From Myxococcales bacterium (lineage in GTDB: Bacteria > Myxococcota_C > UBA6777), in the NCBI GenBank assembly GCA_027005175.1, contig JALTMC010000306.1:1-5641 (forward strand): DNA of 5,641 nucleotides, read 5' to 3'. Below the pieces are notes generated by a model. The model was not told the origin of the DNA. It saw only the letters and a program-made list of their open reading frames with translations, and did not search any database. Made by a program: the position numbers and the translations under genes. Below are positions 1 to 4,343 of the stretch, piece by piece. How positions within the stretch are numbered: the first letter of the stretch is position 1; the number at the start of each line of letters is the position of its first letter.

Positions 1-2
1 TT

Positions 3-113
3 CGTGGAGTCATTGCGAATTTGCGACAGTCCAAAAGAAAGGTGAAGTTGTTGTTGGATGTTGAGGCTCAGGCTCGTCTCAATAGTAAACACAAATCAAG
101 TCTGTTGTGGTAG
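3..113 (+). CDS. C-terminal tail of an unidentified protein (5' end outside window)
   Basis: One forward frame is open from the first bases of the window to a TAG at 111-113. It gives 36 residues ending in SSLLW, while the other two forward frames stop early (near positions 45 and 63). The peptide is rich in basic residues (QSKRKVK, then NSKHK) and has a mixed, helix-compatible composition, as expected for the end of a cytosolic protein. I do not recognise the family. It runs towards the methyltransferase-like gene on the other strand. If that gene's pre-insertion reading frame ended at 96-98, the two tails would have overlapped by about 18 bp. The stretch is short and could be an accidental open frame. 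Confidence 0.4.
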   Translation, partial: RGVIANLRQSKRKVKLLLDVEAQARLNSKHKSSLLW

Positions 114-184
114 GAGAGGTTTCTTGCGATTTGGGAGGGAGTCTCCCGAACCGTTCTGCTGTATTTGAGGGAGAATTTTAGGCA

Positions 185-344
185 AGGGTCCGTCCAAAAA
201 TAACCTATACCGTTTGCATCTCCGCTTCATCCACCCTGGCTGGATTACACCTCCTCGGAACAGCAAGCGATTCTCTCGTCGGAGAACCTTGCCAGGGCGG
301 CGAATCGAAGCGCAAATCAACTACTTTCTTTTTGGACGGACCCT
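185..344. mobile_element. 160-bp MITE-like element with perfect 16-bp terminal inverted repeats
   Basis: AGGGTCCGTCCAAAAA at 185-200 is repeated as an exact reverse complement at 329-344, enclosing 128 bp. Beyond base 16 the arms match only partly. The G-rich outer end running into an A-run resembles the termini of IS5-family (IS427-like) insertion sequences. The interior has no room for a transposase and no long sensible reading frame, so this would be a non-autonomous derivative mobilised in trans. No clean target-site duplication is visible: the flanks are ggca on the left and aagt on the right, which suggests an old or decayed insertion. The right repeat lies inside the 3' end of the methyltransferase-like gene and supplies its last seven codons and stop. 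The family assignment is by resemblance only; the inverted repeat itself is directly visible. Confidence 0.72.
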
Positions 345-857
345 AAGTTGTGTCAACGCTTTGTTTTCGGCAGGGATACGGATCGTAAGAAGGATGACCG
401 CGTTGAGGACAGAGATGACGGTCGCGGTGTACCAAGCTCTGAAGAGCATTGGAAAAAGTGCTAATTCCAGGGCGACTGCCACATAATTGGGATGAGGCAT
501 CCAACGATAGAGGCCTCGGGTGACAAGTTTTTCACCAGGGACAATGATAATACGGGTATTCCAGTAGTGGCCGAGGCTCAGAAGTGCGCCATAGCGGAAG
601 AATTGGGCAACGGCCAAGCCTCCAACAATGAAAGGCCACCCTTCGTGGATCTGTGGGCCAAGTCGATAAGATTCAATCGGCCAGGCGACAAGCCAGGATA
701 TGTGAAGCAACACAATCCAGATATAGTGCTCCGGAGAAAACTCTTGACCGCCTCGGGCGAGAATCCATTTTTGATTTCTTGCAGCAATCCAAAGCTCGAT
801 CAGACGCTGAACCACAACAATGCCAAAAGTGATCATGAGCCAAGTTGTCGATGTCAT
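321..857 (-). CDS. Isoprenylcysteine carboxyl methyltransferase-like (ICMT/YpbQ-type) membrane protein with altered C-terminus
   Basis: This 178-residue integral membrane protein has hydrophobic segments near residues 6-24, 46-61, 75-95 and 125-158. The core LGHYWNTR (95-102), PGEKLVTRGLYRWMPHPNY (107-125) and the following E131 match the S-adenosylmethionine-binding C-terminal half of the ICMT/PEMT superfamily. Bacterial members such as YpbQ methylate small lipidic or polyketide substrates; the substrate here cannot be told. After the conserved RIPAENKAL stretch (160-168), family members normally continue into a short cytosolic tail. Here the frame enters the inverted-repeat element after L171, and the last residues RVRPKRK plus the stop come from element DNA. 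The catalytic core is intact, so the protein may still work. The ATG at 857 has only a weak purine-rich AAGAG about 10 nt upstream; M8 is an alternative start. There is no adjacent polyketide synthase gene, the frequent partner of this family. Confidence 0.85.
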   Translation of the reverse strand: MTSTTWLMITFGIVVVQRLIELWIAARNQKWILARGGQEFSPEHYIWIVLLHISWLVAWPIESYRLGPQIHEGWPFIVGGLAVAQFFRYGALLSLGHYWNTRIIIVPGEKLVTRGLYRWMPHPNYVAVALELALFPMLFRAWYTATVISVLNAVILLTIRIPAENKALTQLRVRPKRK

Positions 858-1087
858 CAGAAAAAAACTCTTATGTTGTGGGCGAGGAAATCCCCTCCTG
901 ATCGCGGACCCGGCAGAACTTGCAGGACGAAGCCCGGGTTTGGTGGGGGTCGTTGACGGTTTGTTCCTTCATGAAGGCGAGCTTCTTGTGTACTCACAAA
1001 TGCGAGACAAGCTCTCCTGCTTACCGAGGAACTGTATCATACTTTGTTTTGAATCGACAGCGAGCGCGAAACAAGAGTATACAGGCA
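858..1087. other. Intergenic stretch without a convincing gene
   Basis: This stretch separates the methyltransferase-like gene from the 37-bp repeat array and should hold that gene's promoter on the minus strand. A TATGAT that could serve as a -10 occurs on the minus strand near 1037-1042, but no matching -35 is evident. A 33-codon minus-strand ORF (871-972, ATG to TAA) lies directly upstream of the methyltransferase start. It has only a weak AAGAAG as ribosome-binding site and no recognisable features, so I do not call it a gene. Confidence 0.4.
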
Positions 1088-1299
1088 GCTTCTTCAAGAG
1101 AGGACTGTGGGTAGAAGCAAGGAAGCTTCTTCAAGAGAACTGAACACGATGTCTCCAATTCGACATGAGCAGCAAACTGTGGGTAGAAGCAAGGAAGCTT
1201 CTTCAAGAGAGGACTGTGGGTAGAGGCAAGGAAGCTTCTTTCAGAGAGGACTGCGGGCAGAAGCAAGGAAGCTTCTTTCAGAGAGGACTGCGGGCAGAA
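1088..1299 (+). repeat. 37-bp direct-repeat (VNTR-like) array
   Basis: Full 37-bp units occupy 1088-1124, 1197-1233 and 1234-1270, and a 29-bp partial copy lies at 1271-1299. Each begins GCTTCTT, carries GAGAGGACTG and then GGGTAGA or GGGCAGA, and ends GCAAGGAA. Between the first and second full units, 1125-1196 (72 bp) starts with a 14-bp match to the unit (1125-1138) and ends with a 21-bp match (1176-1196), with unrelated sequence between. Two variants exist: TTCAAGAG with GTGGGTAG in the earlier copies, and TTTCAGAG with GCGGGCAG in the last two, which suggests recent duplication of the rightmost unit. Unit junctions form GAAGCTTC palindromes. The period is not a multiple of three and units abut without spacers, so this is neither a coding repeat nor a CRISPR array. 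It lies between two minus-strand genes. Confidence 0.85.
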
Positions 1300-1327
1300 G
1301 CTTGTGTGGGGCGTGTTAGGTTCAAGA

Positions 1328-1927
1328 TTATCCAAAATAAAGAGCCAATTCAGCGAGCATTCCTCCACCAAATAGCGGAATCACTCTTCCCACACTGGAA
1401 GCCACGGCAAAGATACCAGCCGTGATAAATGGACGAGCGCGTATCTCAAGGCGAAATCCTGGTGAAAAGGCCATTTCTAGTCCCAAGCGCACTCCAGGAG
1501 CGACGGATAATCCCAGGGCCAAGCCTCCTGCGATGGAAATACTCAGATCGATCTCAGCTCCAGGAGCCACGATAAATCGGAATACTCCTCGACCTATGCG
1601 AAAGCTATGGTAAAGTCCGACTTGCAATGGCAAAGAAAATCCACCATTGACCGCTCCTGCGATGATGCCATAAAGCATATTTCCAAACATTAGCTGGACC
1701 TCAAAGGACTGTCGATGCCTACGAAAAAATCGCAGTTCCAAAGCAGGTAGTACATAGGTTGCTCCCACTCCAGCAGGGGCCAAACCGCCGGGACCTGCTA
1801 CAGAACCAGCAATAAATCCCGCACCGCCTGAGAATCCGTACATGACTCCTCTGTGAGCTTGGGTTATTCGGGGAGAGAAAAAGAGTATACTGCCGAGAAT
1901 TGCTGCTGAAATACATAGTTTCTTCAT
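1328..1927 (-). CDS. Secreted glycine-rich protein, probable outer-membrane beta-barrel
   Basis: This 199-residue protein has a classic Sec signal peptide: MKK, a hydrophobic core (residues 4-17), then a cleavage site after ITQA (about residue 24). The mature part is rich in glycine and alanine and made of short segments with alternating hydrophobic and polar residues, such as SFEVQLMFGN (74-83), LPLQVGLYHSF (99-109), VRLGLEMAF (146-154) and FRLEIRARPF (158-167). Each is separated by small-residue turns, and the chain ends in a strand-like LAELALYFG. This is the look of a small outer-membrane barrel, but the final residue is Gly rather than the usual Phe or Tyr. I cannot name a family. A good Shine-Dalgarno, AGGAGCT (1935-1941), lies 7 nt before the ATG and supports the start. 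No neighbour hints at its role. The gene ends 28 bp from the 37-bp repeat array. A soluble secreted protein is the main alternative. Confidence 0.78.
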   Translation of the reverse strand: MKKLCISAAILGSILFFSPRITQAHRGVMYGFSGGAGFIAGSVAGPGGLAPAGVGATYVLPALELRFFRRHRQSFEVQLMFGNMLYGIIAGAVNGGFSLPLQVGLYHSFRIGRGVFRFIVAPGAEIDLSISIAGGLALGLSVAPGVRLGLEMAFSPGFRLEIRARPFITAGIFAVASSVGRVIPLFGGGMLAELALYFG

Positions 1928-1934
1928 CGTAAAT

Positions 1935-1941
1935 AGCTCCT
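1935..1941 (-). promoter_or_regulatory. Ribosome binding site of the secreted barrel-like protein
   Basis: AGGAGCT on the minus strand lies 7 nt upstream of the ATG at 1927-1925. It fixes that codon as the start and agrees with the signal peptide beginning directly there. Confidence 0.7.
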
Positions 1942-2072
1942 ACGTCTTTCGAAGTAAGTGTTTGTGGTGGTTGTGTAAGCGGCCGACGACCCGGTTCCAT
2001 GTGAAGAATCCATGAGAGTGTCGGTTGCGACTTATTCGTCGAATGGAATAGGAAGGTTACTCTCACAAGATA

Positions 2073-2310
2073 CGCAACGAGATGCGGAATTTGGTCTGCG
2101 CACCTTGGAATTCATTCCAAGGCTTGTGGTCTCCCAAGATAGTGATGGGTAGAAGTCCTTGTCGGGACTGACTCACTCTTTTCATCGATACTGTGACGGA
2201 TGAGCAACAGTATCATTGCATCATGATTTCAGAGTCCCGGTAGGGACTTCTCCCTTTTCAATATCGTTCAAACCGTCAGCCTGAGAATTCATTCTCAGGT
2301 GCTCGTTGCG
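2073..2310. repeat. Mirror-symmetric cluster of palindromes (dispersed-repeat-like)
   Basis: About 240 bp are organised as nested inverted repeats. The outer ends are CGCAACGAG (2073-2081) and its complement CTCGTTGCG (2302-2310). Inside these are two hairpins around a GAATTC core: CCTTGGAAT/ATTCCAAGG (arms 2103-2111 and 2114-2122) and CCTGAGAAT/ATTCTCAGG (2280-2288 and 2291-2299). Next inward are AGTCC/GGACT (2154-2158 and 2165-2169) and AGTCCC/GGGACT (2233-2238 and 2243-2248). At the centre is GATACTGT/ACAGTATC (2187-2194 and 2207-2214). The left and right halves are diverged inverted copies of one another. Hairpins with a GAATGAATTC-like core paired with AGTCCC...GGGACT hairpins look like a dispersed intergenic repeat type seen in several environmental bacterial genomes; that link is from memory. 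No run of T follows any hairpin, so they do not look like ordinary terminators. Confidence 0.75.
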
Positions 2311-2376
2311 CAACTCGTGGGTTACTTGTTGATACTTTATGGATGTTGGATCGGACGTCTTGCTTCCTTATTCGGG

Positions 2377-2514
2377 TTAGCCTTTGGGGTTCCGAACAAC
2401 CGGCTCTTTGATAATGAGATACAGGCTTGTTTCTCCCTTCTGAGAACCAGCCTTGACTCCTGTTTTTATCGTAAACCTCTTGGTTTGCTTTTTGTTGCTT
2501 CGTTGTTTTTTCAT
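2377..2514 (-). CDS. Small basic peptide, 45 residues, KTGVKAG motif
   Basis: I read this short gene directly on the minus strand: ATG at 2514-2512, 45 codons, TAA at 2379-2377. The Shine-Dalgarno AAAGGAG (2522-2528) lies 7 nt before the ATG, the best-formed ribosome-binding site in the window. The N-terminal third is strongly basic (MKKQRSNKKQTKR). It is followed by FTIKTGVKAG (residues 14-23), a polar GSQKGET, a hydrophobic strand-like SLYLIIKEPVV (30-40) and the end RNPKG. There is no signal peptide, cysteine or transmembrane segment. The charged start could bind nucleic acid or act as a leader for a modified peptide, but the sequence does not decide this. The VKAG stretch resembles short orphan proteins I recall from other bacteria, without a known function. 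A sigma-54-type promoter match lies upstream and the palindrome cluster lies 67 bp downstream. Larger ORFs overlapping it in other frames lack such a start. Confidence 0.6.
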   Translation of the reverse strand: MKKQRSNKKQTKRFTIKTGVKAGSQKGETSLYLIIKEPVVRNPKG

Positions 2515-2521
2515 TGTCTTT

Positions 2522-2528
2522 CTCCTTT
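2522..2528 (-). promoter_or_regulatory. Strong ribosome binding site of the small basic peptide
   Basis: AAAGGAG on the minus strand is followed by a 7-nt spacer (AAAGACA) and the ATG at 2514. This is the main evidence that the 45-codon frame, rather than the overlapping longer frames, is translated. Confidence 0.65.
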
Positions 2529-2572
2529 ATCAAGCAAGTGACTGATTCATGGTTCACGTTCTTTTTTTTTGC

Positions 2573-2588
2573 AGCAATCCTTGTTCCA
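2573..2588 (-). promoter_or_regulatory. Possible sigma-54 (-24/-12) promoter of the small peptide gene
   Basis: The minus strand reads TGGAACAAGGATTGCT. It has the invariant GG and GC separated by exactly 10 nt, with TGG-N-AC on the left and TTGCT on the right, and so differs from the sigma-54 consensus mainly at the fourth and seventh bases. Transcription would start near 2562. That gives a leader of about 48 nt that includes the AAAGGAG ribosome-binding site. Two strong dyads lie about 100-160 bp upstream (2661-2682 and 2688-2721), where enhancer-binding activators of sigma-54 normally bind. Chance occurrence of a match this good cannot be excluded. Confidence 0.4.
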
Positions 2589-2660
2589 GTCCTTGGCAGT
2601 AGAGATATTTTTATGTCTTTCTCGGATGTTGTGGGTAGGAGGAGGCATTTGTCAAGAGGG

Positions 2661-2682
2661 TGTTTCTCTTTTTGGAGAAACA
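2661..2682. promoter_or_regulatory. Inverted repeat TGTTTCTC-N6-GAGAAACA
   Basis: This is a perfect 8-bp dyad (arms 2661-2668 and 2675-2682) with a 6-nt T-rich spacer, lying 5 bp from the next palindrome. No T-run follows on the + strand. It lies between two divergently oriented genes (small peptide on minus, permease on plus), so an operator or activator-binding site for either is plausible. An RNA hairpin is the alternative. Confidence 0.45.
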
Positions 2683-2687
2683 AAATA

Positions 2688-2721
2688 TTCTTCAATAAGA
2701 GAGATTTCTCTTATTGAAGAA
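2688..2721. promoter_or_regulatory. Perfect 15-bp palindrome in the divergent intergenic region
   Basis: TTCTTCAATAAGAGA (2688-2702) and its exact complement (2707-2721) are separated by GATT. No T-run follows on the + strand. On the minus strand the stem is followed by TATTTTG, a weak terminator-like tail, but no minus-strand gene ends here. The site lies 90 bp before the permease start and about 125-160 bp upstream of the proposed peptide-gene start site. A regulatory site, an mRNA 5' hairpin or the stem of a small RNA are all possible. Confidence 0.5.
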
Positions 2722-2810
2722 GGATGGTAGGATGGTCTAAAGTAGGTATCCGATGTATATACCGGGTGTACATTTTTTAGGACGCATTCAGAGGGTGGAT
2801 TCGAGAACAT

Positions 2811-4187
2811 ATGCAAAAAAAACAGCTCATCTTTCTTTGGTTTGGGCCTATCTTTGGGGTGTTGGTGTGGGCGATCTTATTCAGTCTGGGGATGGCTACT
2901 TCGGCCAGTCTTACTGCGGGTATTACGGCCTTGTGTGCTTTTTGGTGGGTGACTGAGCCTGTTCCTATCCCCGTAACTTCCTTGATCCCCTTTGCGGCCT
3001 TTCCATTGGCTGGAGTGCTCAACCACAAGGAGGTCGCGACGGCTTATGGTCACACATTGATTTTGTTGTTGATGGGTGGCTTTATCCTCTCGACAGCGAT
3101 GGAGAAGAGCGGCACTCATCAGCGGCTTGCTTTAACTATGGTTCGTTTTGTGGGAGGCGGGGGGAAGCGGCTTGTTCTTGGCTTCATGCTGGCTACCGCT
3201 CTTTTGAGTATGTGGATCTCCAACACTGCTACCACCTTGATGATGATGCCGATCGCTCTGGCTGTCATCGAGAAATCGGAAGATCAGGAGTTGGCTGTAC
3301 CTCTGTTGCTTGGCATCGCTTACTCTGCGAGCATTGGAGGGGTCGGAACCCCTGTTGGTACACCACCCAACATTATCTTTATGGCCGTTTACGAGAAGAC
3401 CCTGGGTCTAAAGATGAGCTTCCTCTCTTGGATGAAGATCGGTATCCCTGCTGTTTGTGTGTTGCTTCCTTTGGCTTGGTTGTCTGTTACAAGAAAGATC
3501 AAAAGTAAGAAAGCCATTGCGATCCCGGGGGGAGGGCCTTGGAGGGCCGCTGAAATCCGGGTACTGACCATCTTCTTGCTTACAGCTTTGGCGTGGATCA
3601 CTCGGACCGCTCCTTTTGGTGGGTGGAGCAAGTTATTTGCCGTCCCAGGAGCAGGTGACGCAACTGTTGCCCTGACTGCTGTTGTGATCATGTTTCTTGT
3701 TCCCGATGGAGAGGGGGAAGGGGAACGATTGCTCGATTGGCCCACCGCGCTCAAGATCCCGTGGGGCCTACTGCTCTTGTTTGGTGGTGGTATTGCGATC
3801 GCCAAAGCCTTTGGTGTGTCTGGTCTCAGCAAAGCAATGGGGCAAGCCTTGTCTGGCTTGACTGCTTGGCCTGTGTGGTTGATGATCTTCACCATCTGTC
3901 TGACGGTGACTTTCTTAACAGAGATCACTTCCAATACTGCAACCACAGCATTGCTAATGCCTATCCTTGCAGCAGCAGGTGTTGCTGCGAAAATCGATCC
4001 TGTGTTGTTGATGATCCCGGCTGCTCTTAGCGCGAGTTGTGCTTTTATGCTGCCTGTGGCTACAGCTCCCAATGCCATTGTTTTTGGGACTGGACATGTG
4101 ACCACACGACAGATGGCTTCGGAAGGTGTATTGCTCAACCTCGCTGGAGCCTTCTTGCTCTCGGCTCTTTGCTTTTTTGTCCTCTAA
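2811..4187 (+). CDS. SLC13/DASS-family sodium-coupled anion (dicarboxylate-type) symporter
   Basis: This is a full-length inner-membrane transporter of 458 residues, close to the usual size of bacterial DASS proteins such as VcINDY. The two inverted halves are visible. Each has a Ser-Asn-Thr hairpin motif, WISNTATT (S137-N138-T139) and EITSNTATT (S374-N375-T376), and each has a second binding loop, VGTPPN (182-187) and VATAPN (416-421). In the family these SNT and loop elements form the sodium sites and hold the anion's carboxylates, and all are intact here. The segment SASCAFMLPVATAPNAIVFG (407-426) fits the family signature. About a dozen hydrophobic helices cover the chain, starting at residues 6-28. 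The likely role is uptake of C4 dicarboxylates or related anions (citrate, sulfate); the exact substrate cannot be read. The ATG at 2811 has a weak GAGGGTGG 12 nt upstream and no earlier in-frame start nearby. A peptide transporter follows 156 bp downstream on the same strand. Confidence 0.93.
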   Translation: MQKKQLIFLWFGPIFGVLVWAILFSLGMATSASLTAGITALCAFWWVTEPVPIPVTSLIPFAAFPLAGVLNHKEVATAYGHTLILLLMGGFILSTAMEKSGTHQRLALTMVRFVGGGGKRLVLGFMLATALLSMWISNTATTLMMMPIALAVIEKSEDQELAVPLLLGIAYSASIGGVGTPVGTPPNIIFMAVYEKTLGLKMSFLSWMKIGIPAVCVLLPLAWLSVTRKIKSKKAIAIPGGGPWRAAEIRVLTIFLLTALAWITRTAPFGGWSKLFAVPGAGDATVALTAVVIMFLVPDGEGEGERLLDWPTALKIPWGLLLLFGGGIAIAKAFGVSGLSKAMGQALSGLTAWPVWLMIFTICLTVTFLTEITSNTATTALLMPILAAAGVAAKIDPVLLMIPAALSASCAFMLPVATAPNAIVFGTGHVTTRQMASEGVLLNLAGAFLLSALCFFVL

Positions 4188-4343
4188 TCCCGACGATTCA
4201 TCTGGGCTAGACAAAGCGAGCATTTGATGGCATAACGTCCAATATTGTCATCTTTTCGAGACTTGTTTTTGTTGTGGTTGTTTCGATTCCGTTTCTCGGA
4301 ATTATTGCGTTTATTAACCTTATGAAAGTGGTGGGTAGATACT
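4188..4343 (+). other. Spacer between the two transporter genes
   Basis: These 156 bp have no convincing terminator. The best structure is a 6-bp stem ATTCCG/CGGAAT (4286-4302) with a 5-nt loop and no T-run. The right half is T-rich and could hold a promoter, but no paired -35/-10 boxes stand out. Read-through from the anion symporter into the peptide transporter is possible. Confidence 0.35.

Noticed and set aside
96-320. 74-codon minus-strand ORF running out of the inverted-repeat element
   Set aside because: It starts inside the element; only its last 28 codons look meaningful, as the probable former tail of the methyltransferase-like gene.
871-972. 33-codon minus-strand ORF directly upstream of the methyltransferase-like gene
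   Set aside because: Weak ribosome-binding site and no recognisable sequence feature apart from a single CxxC; could be a leader peptide but is not supported.
1088-1299. CRISPR array
   Set aside because: Units abut directly with no unique spacers of regular length, and no cas genes are present.
1021-1371. 116-codon minus-strand ORF across the repeat array
   Set aside because: It is made almost wholly of the 37-bp repeat read in shifting frames, overlaps the end of the secreted-protein gene and has no ribosome-binding site.
1165-1425. 86-codon plus-strand ORF over the repeat array
   Set aside because: Repeat-derived and antisense to the secreted-protein gene; no recognisable protein features.
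2299-2541. 80-codon plus-strand hydrophobic ORF
   Set aside because: It begins at a palindrome edge without a ribosome-binding site and is the complement of the small peptide gene.
2650-2655. Perfect TTGACA on the minus strand as a sigma-70 -35 box for the small peptide
   Set aside because: No acceptable -10 hexamer 16-18 bp downstream; the nearest AT-rich candidate is about 36 bp away.
2276-2695. 139-codon minus-strand ORF
   Set aside because: It starts with TTG inside the 15-bp palindrome, has no ribosome-binding site, and ends in the palindrome cluster; the 45-codon frame within it has much better start signals.
2714-2743. TTGAAG/TAAAGT as a sigma-70 promoter for the anion symporter
   Set aside because: Spacing is 18 bp but both boxes are weak and the first overlaps the 15-bp palindrome; not strong enough to call.
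3389-4138. 249-codon minus-strand ORF inside the anion symporter
   Set aside because: Shadow frame of a strongly recognisable transporter; its composition reflects the complement of membrane-protein codons.
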